Source: Hirudinaria manillensis (taxonomy: Eukaryota; Annelida; Clitellata; Hirudinida; Hirudinidae). From it: a stretch of DNA of 64,000 bases. Below the pieces are notes generated by a model. That model saw nothing but the letters and a program-made list of their open reading frames with translations, ran no database searches and was not told where the DNA came from. The position numbers were made by a program, and so were the translations under genes. Positions 13,363-24,612 of the stretch are shown here, piece by piece; the stretch's first letter is position 1; each line of letters starts with the position of its first letter. The DNA is taken from assembly GCA_034509925.1 (NCBI GenBank), contig CM067526.1, positions 5,847,001 through 5,911,000 of the forward strand, given 5' to 3'.

Positions 13363-16300
13363 CTGTAGATACAGGAAGAGATCAGTAAGTGTCTGTCCAG
13401 TGTTAAGAGCATCCTTAGCGGTCCCAGTGAGTCGGAAAGTCATGGCTCAAACGATTCTGCCAGTCAGTTGGCACAAGAGATCTACAACAGCAAGTTGCTC
13501 CACATTCTCATCGAGAATCTTGGCAAGATTGATTTCGAGGTATGAATCTGTCCAATCAATATATTTCTAACAAAATGATTTCAAAATGGCAGGTGTTGAA
13601 TATTACTGAGTCTTCTTTTAGCCATTTAGCCTGGAGATGATTTTATAATGAATTAAGTTTGTCTTGAGTCACTCGTTTCGTTTTTAGGGCCTAACGTTTA
13701 TTTGATTGTGCTATTGCATTATAAGATCTTTATACCAATTATGATTATGGTATTTACTGTCCTTGTTGGTCTAGATTTGTTGGTAATGCATTTTCACCTG
13801 TGTCTTTCATATTCATCCATACATCATATTCATTTGTGTCTTTCCTAACCCAGGGTAGGAAAGATGTGGTATCCATTTTCAACAACTTCCTGAGAAGACA
13901 GGTCGGGTCTAAGTTCACGACCGTGGAACATATCTGCCAGAACCGAGACATTTTGGAGTCTCTCATGGTCGGGTGAGTGGTAGGAATAATATTAATGCAC
14001 ATTAATTACAATTGCTGATATTGAAGCTGCAAATGCCAATGCTTAATGAATTGTTATTAAAATAAGAGCATGCCATGACTAGCTGCATGATGATTAGTGA
14101 CAGGCCCAGAAGCTTTTGTGATTTGGTTAATTATTGAAGTATTATCGCAGTTGCTTTCAATCTTTGATCTGATTGCCACAAATCCTTCCAAGAAGAGTTT
14201 TTGTAATTTGACGTATTTTAAGTATTGAAATGATTTGCTTGAAAACTAGTTTGCTTTGTACTCAGAACACGCTTTCAATTTGCTCCTTTGTTATCCCTTC
14301 AGAATAATTTTTTTTATCTTGGTTAATATAATAATTTCAAAATTGATTAGACATCACAATAAATAACACTTAGACGGCGCAGTACTTGTGAGTGTGTGTG
14401 AGTTGTTGACAGTATTAAGATAAATTGTAACCATGGATATTGGAGTACATGCGCGTGAGAATTATCGGAATTATCAGAATTATCATAGCAGGGTGCCTGC
14501 CAAGGATTTGCAAAGCTCCCCGTGAGTGCTCTTGGCATTGGAAGCTGGGCTTCTAACAGACGCAATAGGACTGTTTCTTTAGCGTCACGCGCAGGCACGC
14601 AACCCTCCGAGTTTCTAAGTTGCACGCCAGATTGTTGTTGTTGTTGATGATGTTCCAGACAGTCCGGCTGAAGGAGCTTGAACTGGAATTTTTCACGGAT
14701 TTTTCCATCTCGATTCCCTAGCAACTGCAGTTGCAGTTCGCTATTGCAACCTTTCTTTTACATTCAACTCATAACTCCGTTGATAACGCAGATTAAACTC
14801 ATCGCCGCTGTCGTAGTCGTCGTCGTCTTCACCGACGGCAGATACGTTCTCGTATCTGTTTGTTTATTATTTCATTCACCATCTTCCGAGAGAGAGGCGA
14901 TGTGCCCGTGCGCATAATTTCTTTGTTAAAATTATGAGTAGACGTATGTCCTTGAAAGCATTCACCTCGTCTGACTACTCTCTCCAATATCTTCTTCTCC
15001 TCCTCCACCACTCACTCACCTCATCATCTCCCTCTCGCGTCTGACTGTTCGAGCGGCCGCGGGTGAATGTCTGGGTTTTCGTTTCTTAGTGAGTCGTAGA
15101 TGAATCTGCCCCCCCCCAGTGAATGATTTTGCCAGTTATTAATTATTATTAAAGTTATTATTCTCATTATTATGGCCGCCATTGTTATTATTTGTTGTCG
15201 TTTTTGATGATTTTATTAAATCAATAAACCTAATAAATTCAACGAACACTCTCTAATTAAAATTGAATTCAGTAATAACTTGGCATTTTCTTTATCATCA
15301 TCATCACCATCATCATTGTAATCATCGTGGAACTTAATGTTCAATTTAAAGATTTTTATATTTTTCCCATTTTAATGATGATAAATTATAATTTCAAACC
15401 TTCAAATTTCTTCAGTCCTGGTTGAAATACTCTGCTTGTGCTACTTGTTTCACCCAACTTGACCTCCTACTAGCTGGAAGCAAACATATTGGCATGCAAG
15501 CACAATGTTACAATATCTTGATGTATTTCAATCCGATGATCTTGCAATAATTTGTCTATTGGCAATGATAATTATCAAGGCATAATATTAAGATGAAAAA
15601 TAACATTAAAGATAATAATATTCTTTGTTTAATCTCTGATGCGAGATCCCATCTATGTTATATTGGGTAGCATCTGCATTTGCATGAGTTGTTGGTTTTA
15701 TACTTTTGAATTTGTATTAATTATTTGGTAAGTGTTTTACTTTGTCTGAAATCTCTGACAAGTGGTTCTGGCATTGTGATTGTAATTCAAGGGGAATTGA
15801 ATTATTACAGTTCCAAACATTTTGAATTGGTTTGTTAAGTTTTTAAAAAGAAATTATCATCAGCTAAGATAGTTCAATCTTCTTATCAGTTCAAGAAAAA
15901 GGAACCTTTTACTTGCAGTTACTTAAATATTACTTCACAGGTTAACATTGAGTTTTATAATGTTATTGGAGTGAGTGAGTGAGTGATTTGATGGAGGAAA
16001 CAAAGTCAATCAAATGCTGGCATCCCATTTTCATACAACCAATAACTTCCAATTGATTTCATTTTAGCCCATGGATTCTGTTGGATATTTCATACCATTT
16101 AAACTAACATTTAAATTCTGTTTCATTTTACTTTTTGTATCTTACTTTCTTTCTCTTCCACTTTCCCCTTGCATCATCATCACCATCATCGCCGTCGTTG
16201 TCATCATCATCATCATCATCATACCATTCCTATTCATCTCTCCAGGTACAAGAACCAGGAGCTGGCATTGAATTGCGGTGTCATGTTGAGGGAGTGCTTC

Positions 16301-19300
16301 AGACACGAAGAGCTGGTCAAGTTGATCCTCCACTCGAGTGACTTTTACAAGTTCTTTGACTACGTGGAAGTTTCCACCTTTGACATCTCGTCCGATGCCT
16401 TCCTCACTTTCAAGGTCAGCCATTCTATTCTCTCTCTCTAGTGTGTACTCTCTATGTGTGATGATAACAGAGAACAATGTGGGGTCTGTTGGTTGGTTGG
16501 TTGGGTATGCACTGTATGAATGAATGAATGAATGAATGAATGAATGAATGAATGAATGAATGAATGAATGAATGAATGAATGAATGAATGAGTGAGTGAG
16601 TGAGTGAGTGAGTGAGTGAGTGAGTGAGTGAGTGAATGAATGAGTGAATGAATGAATGAATGAATGAATGAATGAATGAGTGAATGTGCATAATGTATGA
16701 ATGATAGGTTGATGCCTAAAGCCAAATGAAAGCTAAACACCTTATGCTTCATTTGATGTCATCATTTTTTTTTGCTATTCAATCACACCATGTATTGTAT
16801 TTGTAATACATTTACATTTACAATTTGTATTCCATTAAACATTACAACAATGTTGCAATTGCATCATCATCATCATCAACAAATAATTTCTCAGCAAGTC
16901 AGAACTTTTTATTTGACCTTGACCTTTTTGCAAAGGTCATCATCAATTTGTACCTCTGCAAATAAATGCAGTTTACAGAAACTCCGAAACCAACAGGAGA
17001 GTACTTTCGTTGATGTGCAACGTTTGCTTAGTCGTTTGCTCATGAATATTCATATGACATTAGTATTAGTTAAATTATTTGAGGAGATCTCAACAGTTGT
17101 TTATTTAACTTAAGCTTTGCTTCCATTTAGAAGTGAATTAATTTTAATTGATAATTAATTAGTTAATTAATTAATGGCTAATTCTTAAACATGGAGTTTA
17201 AACCAAACATTGAAATGCACTGAGATTTATTTTTAACCTCCAGTCTGTTAGATCTGAACGTTGCAAACAAACAAACAAACAAACAAACATTTAACTCTTT
17301 CACTCAGATGAATTCCATTTTCCAAAGTGTACAAGTTTCCATTGAAGTTATTTTTGTTTATTCGAAGTCATTGGATTTATCCGTAAAATCGGGTGCCCAG
17401 TGGTATCAGTTTCATAGAAAAGCAGTTGAAATGACTTTAGGACTACTTGTGTTTTAACACATTATCTTTTATTTAACACATTATCTTATATTTAACACAT
17501 TATCTTATATTTAACACATTATATTTTAAAATGGCTTTTTATTCACCGTTCGCTTGACACGCGTTACATGTTAAGTGCTAGAAAGTTAAATATTAATCGA
17601 TTGTTTGAAAACTCTGAGGATGACAGAAAAGTAAAACAAAGTAATGATTCATTTTTGATTGCTTTAAAATGTGCCTGGTTTGCTGCTGCCATGTTTTTAA
17701 ATTTCTGTGTCTTGTGACTAATCAGGTTCTGGGTGTTAGTCCTCTGAGCAATGAATAATGGTCTAATGAGTTTGTAAGGCACTGGTTGTTCATTGGGTCA
17801 TCACTTTGTAATTCCAATTCATGTAATTTATATTAGAATATTTGTTTTTTAAAAAGTAAAATTAACTCATCCAGCCAGCAATAAATGTTAATTTTTTTGT
17901 CATGTTTTTGTTCTCATTAATTAGTTATTAATATAAATAATTATTTAATAATAAATAAAATAGTTACATAATAATAAAATATTTAATAATAAATGTCTCT
18001 CCTGTCTCTTAATAAACATTGATGAGCAATCACTTTGGGTTAATGTTTCTATCCATTGCTGGGTTCACAAGAACAAGTACATGGCAATCATTGAAGTTGC
18101 AATTGATTTGTTGATTTGAGCTTCAAATCTTTGTATGTGGGCTCATGTGCTCATGTGCTCATGTGCTCATGTGCTCATGTGCTCATGTGCTCATGTGCTC
18201 AAGTACATTCTAATGTCAGAAACAAGTTCCTATCTAATTCATAAAAACATCTAGGACATGGGGAAGTATTCGTTCTCCAATTGTGCAATATTTTTATAAG
18301 TAATTATTTCTAAACTGCTTGCAATAATTGGGAAGCATACTTCCTTTATCTGCTCTTAAGTGGGTGTTTTTTATGCTTAACTGATTCTAATTTATTTGGA
18401 ATCCTTAAATTTGAATTTTAAAATCTGGAAACAAATTGAATTATCGACTAACAACTTGTAAAGCAATTTCTATTTGCTAATCTTCTGTGTACTTCTTCTC
18501 TTCATTCGATTATTATTCATTTTCACTTCCTTTTCTTAAATATGTCACATTTTCCCTATAAAATATGGATGGATGGATGGATTAAGGACATGTCTAAATG
18601 TAGTTAAATTCTTCTATGTTATCTATTATGTTATTATGTCACCTGATTGACTTTGTTGTTATTTTTTTTTACACACAATGTGTTAGTGGTCCAAGTCGAC
18701 CATTGAGTTTGTGTCAGGACATAAATAAATAAATAAATGATCAATTGACAATTAATTGCAAGAGTGATGTTAACAGCTCCAACAACATAAACTTGTCACC
18801 TTAATCTTGACTGGTGATCACTTTAGTTTAATGCTTTTTCTATCAGGAACTCCTGACAAGACACAAATCCCTTTCCTCGCAATTCCTCGAGGAGAACTAC
18901 GATAAGTTCTTCAGCCCGTACCACGCTCTCCTGAACTCCGACAACTACGTCACCAGGAGGCAGGCTCTCAAGGTGCCGTTCATTGAATCCTTAGTTTGTG
19001 GCGGTGGAGATGATGATGATGATGGTAATTGTTATATCGGCCAAACAGCTGCTAGGAGAGTTGCTCATGGACAGACACAACTTCAATGTGATGAACAAAT
19101 ACATCAGCAACCCTGACAACCTCCTCATGATCATGAACATGCTCAAGGAGTCCAGCAAGAACATTCAATTCGAAGCTTTCCACGTTTTTAAGGTTCGAAC
19201 CGACACCAATTAATAATCATCATCATCACCGTCACGTCGTTATGATAATTGCTGACGTCGTCGTCGCCATCATCACCATCATTACTCGTACCGTTAAGCA

Positions 19301-19766
19301 GTCATTTATTTTGTAACGAGGAGCCTGCAGGAAACGAAGAAGTCGTGTTAAAGCGCTAAAGTTCGTTTTATAATCTAAGGTGTTCGTCGCGAATCCCGAG
19401 AAGCCTGCGAGCATCCAGGAGATCCTGCTCCGTCGCAGAGACAAACTGCTCGAGTACCTTTCCAAGTTCCACTCGGAAAGATCCGACGACGAACAGTTCA
19501 ACGACGAGAAGGCCTACCTCATCAAGCAGATCAAGGAGTTGAAGCCGCTCGAAGAGGCGAGAGACCAGCCGCTTCCCGTCTCTTCTCCTCTTCAGTCCTC
19601 GGCCGCACGGCCTTCCCTGAAGATCGGACCGCAGAACGAGGCCTCCTCTGCCCCCTCTTCGTCTTCTCCGAAGCCCCTGGCTACGAGCCCCCCCTTCGAC
19701 GTTCCCCTGCCTCAGAAGTCGTCCTCGTCGCCCTCTCCCGCGAATCCCTCGGGCAAGCAGCTTTAG
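12021..19766 (+). CDS. CAB39: CAB39/MO25 scaffold protein, complete, 7 exons, with extra C-terminal tail
   Basis: Exons: 12021-12143, 13369-13539, 13854-13972, 16246-16414, 18847-18972, 19049-19192, 19380-19766; phases agree, about 412 aa against 341 in human CAB39. The second in-frame ATG (12021) is preferred to 12012 because it gives the family start MPLFG. The armadillo-like Mo25 fold is recognisable throughout: [85 protein letters not shown] and [20 protein letters not shown]25 binds the pseudokinase STRAD and with it activates the kinase LKB1; it also activates STE20 kinases. The last exon continues about 70 residues past the normal end as a Ser/Pro/Ala-rich tail. Introns 3 and 4 are about 2.3-2.4 kb and hold several tandem repeats. 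Confidence 0.96.
13320..13361. repeat. (GATT)n microsatellite
   Basis: Ten uninterrupted copies of GATT (TGAT register) end a few bases before the CAB39 exon 2 acceptor at 13367-13368, in the position normally held by the polypyrimidine tract. Confidence 0.95.
16169..16222. repeat. (CAT)n-rich tract before CAB39 exon 4
   Basis: A pyrimidine-rich ATC/CAT trinucleotide tract leads up to the acceptor at 16244-16245. It may serve as the polypyrimidine tract. Confidence 0.8.
16515..16684. repeat. (TGAA)n/(TGAG)n tetranucleotide array, about 170 bp
   Basis: A block of TGAA, then TGAG, then TGAA again, with a few mixed units, lies in CAB39 intron 4. Its tetranucleotide period keeps all frames open on the minus strand, which gives spurious His-Ser-Phe-Ile peptides. 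Confidence 0.95.
17454..17527. repeat. Tandem repeat, 19-bp unit, about 4 copies
   Basis: The unit aacacattatcttatattt repeats about four times with single-base differences in CAB39 intron 4. Confidence 0.85.
18141..18200. repeat. Tandem repeat, 8-bp unit GCTCATGT, about 7.5 copies
   Basis: Perfect head-to-tail copies of GCTCATGT in CAB39 intron 4. This is a minisatellite-like array, not a CRISPR, as there are no spacers. Confidence 0.95.
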
Positions 19767-21412
19767 AGCCGCGGCCGTCGTCGTCCGTTCGTCCGTCTGC
19801 CGCTCGCCGAACCGTCTCGGAAATTCCGATCGGAGGGATTTCCTCGGCGTTTCGTTCGTCCGTCGATTCGCTGGTGCGTTCAAACTTTCGCTTTCGTTCG
19901 CATTTTCATTCCTTCGAAAGTCTTTCCGCGTTCTTTTTCGGCCGCGAAGGGACGTCGCGCCGTTTCTACCGCTTCCCCGCCGCCTCTTCGCGGAGGATTC
20001 GCGCCGCCACCGCGCGGAGTCGCGGCTCGGCAAACGCTTCTATGCATTCACGGAGGATTCTTAATTAGCATAATGACGACGACGACGACGACGGCGATGA
20101 CGACGGCATCTCGAGGACGACATCCTTTTCTTTCTCATTTTGACGATTAGGACATCTCAGTGCGACGAGGCAGAGCGGTAGATTAGGGCCGGTTTTATTT
20201 ATAAATATTAGCAGCAGGACGGCGACAACGGCAACGACGACATTATTATTATTATTATTAATAATATATTAATCTAACCAAACACGTGTTATTTATATTT
20301 TTATTTATTTATTATGATTCACATTTATGTCGCGGGAGTTTCGATCGCATTATCTCTATTATCGTTCCTGTAACGGATCGACAAATTAAATTGATGTTTT
20401 TTTTTTACATTTGAATTATATTATTAAAAAGGAGAATTAATCTGAATCGCCCGAATGCTTCTAACGGATTTATGCTTCGGAGGCCGCGCTAAACCGTCGA
20501 GATCTCCGTTCCATCCTTCGTTCGGCAGTAAAAGTCGACGACGTATTGACGTTTTGTCAAAACTTTTGCTACCGACCGAGGCGTGCGTCTCCGTGTACGT
20601 CCTTACGTTCTCACGTGTGTTCGTCTAGGCTTCGTCTTAACATTTTCTATTCCACCTTGATGTAATTTCAGTTATAATGACAACACTAATAATACTAATA
20701 ATATTAAAAATAATAATAAATTACCTAGTTATGTTATGCACTTATCAACCTAGAAATATCAGTTAACTAATTATCGGCCTAAACAAGTTGCCACAGGTTT
20801 ACGTCGTCTTTTGTAGTTTTTGTCGAAAGCCGTAAACGAGCCGAGAGCAGCTTTCTCCGTCACTTCTGCCGTCGTCGTTATTTCGGATGTTATTTTCGGT
20901 CGTTTATTAATTTAATTAACGTCATAAATTGATAATTAATATTACTAAGTAATTGATAATTAATATTACTAAGTAATTGTTAACCAAAATTGCTTGTTAC
21001 TTTTCATTTCGATTTGTGTGGGGCCGTGATTTTGATTTGCACAACCATTGTACACCCCTTGTGATTATGAATAAGTAAGTATTGGTATTAAAAATTGGTC
21101 AAGACCTTATTTTGCTGACGTCATTGTTTATCGTTTATTGATACGACGCGTAAGAATGGTGGTCGTTGACGCCGGTCGAACTCCAAACGTCCTCGACATT
21201 CCTTCCTTCCCCTGCGTCCGAGAGAAGGACTTCGTCGTGAGTCGATTTTTCTCTGGAATTCCAGTGTTAGATACAACTCTGGTGGAATCTTCTTGACCTT
21301 TGCAGTTCCAGCAACTTGTTCATCAACTCAATTAGAGTCATTTTAAGGAAAATTGATTGAAGGAGTCGTCCAGAAGATGGAAACGTCGGGACCGTTTGAG
21401 GATTTCTCGTCC
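19767..21412. other. Convergent 3' flanks of CAB39 (+) and the unknown 779-aa gene (-)
   Basis: This stretch begins GC-rich as the CAB39 3' untranslated region and becomes AT-rich. AATAAA at 20715-20720 is a possible CAB39 poly(A) signal. A perfect 24-bp duplication lies at 20931-20978. The 221-residue minus-strand open frame at 19368-20033 is an antisense shadow of the GC-rich last CAB39 exon. No further gene was recognised. Confidence 0.55.
20931..20978. repeat. Perfect 24-bp tandem duplication
   Basis: The unit starting gataattaatattactaagt occurs twice in direct succession (20931-20954 and 20955-20978) in the spacer between two convergent genes. Confidence 0.9.
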
Positions 21413-21418
21413 TTTATT
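21413..21418 (-). promoter_or_regulatory. AATAAA overlapping the stop codon of the minus-strand 779-aa gene
   Basis: On the minus strand the final codons read GAA TAA A, so the TAA stop is embedded in a perfect AATAAA hexamer. Another AATAAA on this strand occurs near 21135, so this one need not be used. Confidence 0.35.
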
Positions 21419-23753
21419 CGTTGGTGGTCGGGGATTCCGAGAGCGTCTGCCTTTCTCCGACGGCGGTGACGACCACTTTACTAGTGACGACCGTCTGCCT
21501 TGCCCTGCCTTTCGTCGGGGAAGATCGGGCGATCTTGTCTCCGCAGTCGGGCAACGGTTTGTTGGTCTCTGCGGCCTGGTATGCTTGCAAGCATTGCTTC
21601 TCCGATTGTTTCTCGTTGGATCTCCTGTCATCGCATTGTCCTTCTTCGTCGTGCTGGACCAGAGAGTCGCGCCTCTGCCTCTCCTGCGGACTGAGAATCA
21701 CTCTGTCTTCATTGGTTGCGGTGCCTTTGTTCTTGATGGTCGGTTCTCTTCTCGAAATGACATGCGGTGAGGGAGTTATTAAGTACTGTTGGGGGGAAGT
21801 TGTTGCGTATTGCGAATACTGGGGTAGGCAGGGTGGTTCCGTGATGAAATAGTTCGGTGGAACCGGGGGATTCACGGAGAATGGAGCTAAAGATAAGTCT
21901 CCTTGTGCATGGGTCCGACTTAAAACATTGACTGGAAGGAGGGAGATGACGGTTTGATTGGATGGAAAAATGGATGGATTGGTGTGTGGTTGATTGATGA
22001 AATGATTGTCATAATGCTGGTAAGGTCCGCCAGCTGTTGGGAAGTTTACTTGGCCGGTGATCCGTTGAATATCACCGATAAGGGGTACTGGAATGACCGT
22101 GCATTGGTTGTTACGAGGAAACTGAGGTACTGTTGGACTTAGAGACTGAGTTAAATTAACAAGGTTCCTTGTGACAGGCATCTGTTGAATGCAGCAATTT
22201 TCATGGATTACCGGGTATTGGTAATTTTGGTAATTTTGATAATTTTCATTTAGCTGAGCTCTTGGTGTCAAAGTCATTATCGGCTCTGAAATCAAAGGTT
22301 TGGAGTGATTTGACTGGATAAGTGAATTAAGATTGTTCCCAGAAACCGGTTTAAAGTTGGTACAGTTGTGATGAGCCATTAACCCATTTGGTTCGATAAT
22401 GGTCGATTTGATGAGCGATTCCCTAGAGTAGGATGCGTTATTATTGGAAGCAAAATATTCGCACGTGGGCTGGGGGCTTTTGGTGGAAGAAACAGGTTCA
22501 TCAAATTGGTGCGAAATGCTAGCGGTTTGCTTGGAGGAGGTTTGAATTGTAGCCATTGAACTCCCATCGGGCAAATTTGTCACCCAAAGATGAACCCCGG
22601 GCTGATTAGTGCCGCGTTTATTAGCAACAATTGGATCTTTCTGTTCTTCAGCTTTGGGCGCTGATTGATTGAGTTGAGGTCCACTGTCATCTTCGTACTT
22701 CGAGACTTTGTTCAGTCCCTTAGGCTTAGAAGTACTCAACAGTTCTCTATAACTGGGCCATTGATCGCCAGTAGCATTCCCCACGTCAGATTCTTGAAAG
22801 CTTTTCTGAGAATATTCCGAGCCGAAAATCGATCGATTTTTGTCTGTGAAAAAAGGTTTATTGTGACGAATGTATTTTGACTTCATGAGACTCGATAATC
22901 CTGGATCACTTTCCAAGTGAAAATTATTTCTTTGCGGACTTGAATGAAATAGCGGCGAATCACCTCTGAAGCTTGTGTTTGTCGAAGACACGATCTCGCC
23001 AAATGGTTTTCCGTAGCGCCTTAAACTTCTTGATTTGACGAATTCTTTGTAAATATCTGACATCTTGTATTTTCTGCCGCGAACGAGGGAATCTATTACC
23101 GAATCTATATCCGACTGATAACCATTTTTATTGTGTTGATGGGATAAATTATTTTTTAAAGATGATTTCAGCATCATTTCCGATTTCTTTTCGATGGACT
23201 GTCCGTCACTCGAAGTGGAAGACACTTCTTTATCTTTGAATTTCTTAAATTTTGAGTTGTCGGGAGATGGGGTTTTCATCGGTGGACTTTGGACTTCCAC
23301 CTCCTCGTTCTGAGTTTGTGTTCCAACGGATTGGTTGTCAGAAACAGTGGCAGAAGACACGCATCGATTGCAGGATTTGATTCCGCAACAAGGTTTTGAT
23401 TCGCCAACTGATTGGTCCATGGTTTCTACGGATTTGTCAAACGAGGGCATTTGAGTTCCACATTTGTTTATATCCGGGGCATTTCCGACTGGAATCAGAG
23501 TGATATGGCTCAATCCTGTTGAAATCCTGGCTGCAACGTCCGGTCTGTCTCTTTGAAAATGTGCCTCGGTTAGCTCAGCGCTTGGCATCGGTCTTCCTAC
23601 TGGTATTTGAATGATGACCGAATTATTATCTGGAACTCCTTCGCAGATTCCACGGACTGTGCTTCGACTGTTACGAACCTTGGAAGACCCTTTGCTGGAA
23701 TGTCTGATCTTCCTAATGATCGGATTTCCAACTGGCAGTTGGATAGGCTCCAT
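21414..23753 (-). CDS. Unrecognised 779-aa single-exon protein, low-complexity, with repeated IPVG-type motifs
   Basis: One uninterrupted 2.3-kb frame reads from ATG at 23753 to TAA at 21414, far longer than chance in this AT-rich DNA and the longest open frame in the window. I do not recognise a family. The protein is Ser/Asn/Gln/Pro-rich and mostly without predicted order, with no signal peptide or membrane span. Within its first 95 residues a motif I-x-[IL]-P-V-G recurs: IQLPVGNP (about 4-11), IIQIPVGRP (about 47-55) and ITLIPVGNAP (about 84-93). Related IPV/LPV pieces recur at about 555-610 (CTVIPVPLIG, ISLLPVNV). A Cys cluster (CCGIKSCNRC) sits near 120-130. A more ordered, basic segment (KYKMSDIYKEFVKSRSLRRYG) lies near 230-250, and a WVTNLPDGSSMATIQTS segment near 395. 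An upstream 5' UTR intron is possible, since a tag acceptor directly precedes the ATG. The gene is divergent from KLHL10, so a shared promoter is likely. Confidence 0.75.
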   Translation of the reverse strand: MEPIQLPVGNPIIRKIRHSSKGSSKVRNSRSTVRGICEGVPDNNSVIIQIPVGRPMPSAELTEAHFQRDRPDVAARISTGLSHITLIPVGNAPDINKCGTQMPSFDKSVETMDQSVGESKPCCGIKSCNRCVSSATVSDNQSVGTQTQNEEVEVQSPPMKTPSPDNSKFKKFKDKEVSSTSSDGQSIEKKSEMMLKSSLKNNLSHQHNKNGYQSDIDSVIDSLVRGRKYKMSDIYKEFVKSRSLRRYGKPFGEIVSSTNTSFRGDSPLFHSSPQRNNFHLESDPGLSSLMKSKYIRHNKPFFTDKNRSIFGSEYSQKSFQESDVGNATGDQWPSYRELLSTSKPKGLNKVSKYEDDSGPQLNQSAPKAEEQKDPIVANKRGTNQPGVHLWVTNLPDGSSMATIQTSSKQTASISHQFDEPVSSTKSPQPTCEYFASNNNASYSRESLIKSTIIEPNGLMAHHNCTNFKPVSGNNLNSLIQSNHSKPLISEPIMTLTPRAQLNENYQNYQNYQYPVIHENCCIQQMPVTRNLVNLTQSLSPTVPQFPRNNQCTVIPVPLIGDIQRITGQVNFPTAGGPYQHYDNHFINQPHTNPSIFPSNQTVISLLPVNVLSRTHAQGDLSLAPFSVNPPVPPNYFITEPPCLPQYSQYATTSPQQYLITPSPHVISRREPTIKNKGTATNEDRVILSPQERQRRDSLVQHDEEGQCDDRRSNEKQSEKQCLQAYQAAETNKPLPDCGDKIARSSPTKGRARQTVVTSKVVVTAVGERQTLSESPTTNE

Positions 23754-24612
23754 CTATTACAGGTCGTGAATTTGTTTTCAAATAATGACTATGAAGAGTG
23801 TAACTGAATTTAAGTAATTGAACAAAATATTTACCGCGATGATTTATACGACGAATCCGCTAAAATTTATTAAACTAGTTCTTTTCGAGTGTTTTAATGG
23901 AAAATGGTACGTGTTCCAAATAAAAATGTGGTTTTCCACTTTTTGTAAACTTTATAAATTATCCTGAGAGTGAGATGTAGATTTTTTGACGGATTGTAGT
24001 ATCGAAGCTATTTAAAAATCAGTTAACCATCTACATTTGATCTCTTTCCTAAAAGTGTAACATTAAGATGTTTATGTTTTTGTTACTCCGTTGTTTTTTC
24101 CAATAATTTGTGAATGAAATTTCAGATTTGCTGGCGTAAGCTGACGTCAACGAGTAGGTGAAGTTTACAGAAAGTTGGCGCGTCATCTAGAGTTTTCTAA
24201 ATATCAACATACCCCATGATGCAGGACTTTATAGGATAAAAATAAAGCAAAATGAATTTATTAATCAAGAAAAAAGATTTTGTTTAGAACAGAGAAATAC
24301 ATTTAAAATCACTCACAATCGAAGTTTAATTCACAGGGCAGAGCCTAACAATAGCTTCGAACTAGCCGTTTTGGCCGACAAGTAAGTTTTAAGGATTTCG
24401 GGTGGCACCATAAAAACCTTTAAAACTTCAGCAATCTTTGCAATCTAAAACTTTGAGCAAAGGTCATGACGTTCTCAGATTATTGACATACAGTCAGTTG
24501 ATTAAGAATTTCAGATTCATCTTGCGAGAAAAGTGCAATATCCAGTAATTCCTTAAACTCTGTATCTGTCCCTAATCTCATTATTCCAGGTGTCACAGAA
24601 CATTACCAGTCA
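23754..24612. other. Divergent promoter region between the 779-aa gene (-) and KLHL10 (+)
   Basis: About 860 bp separate the two divergent start codons. The DNA is AT-rich with no coding signature. An acceptor-like ttccag at 24586-24591, about 20 nt before the KLHL10 ATG, suggests a 5' UTR intron. No TATA box stands out. Confidence 0.5.

Noticed and set aside
16438-16752. His-Ser-Phe-Ile repeat protein on the minus strand
   Set aside because: Pure translation of the (TGAA)n/(TGAG)n tetranucleotide array in a CAB39 intron.
18141-18200. CRISPR-like direct repeats
   Set aside because: The 8-bp units are contiguous with no spacers, and the window is animal DNA; this is a simple tandem repeat.
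19368-20033. 221-residue minus-strand open frame, Arg-rich
   Set aside because: It is the antisense of the GC-rich last CAB39 exon and its 3' UTR. The Arg/Gly-rich composition is typical of reverse-strand reading of Ser/Pro-rich codons.
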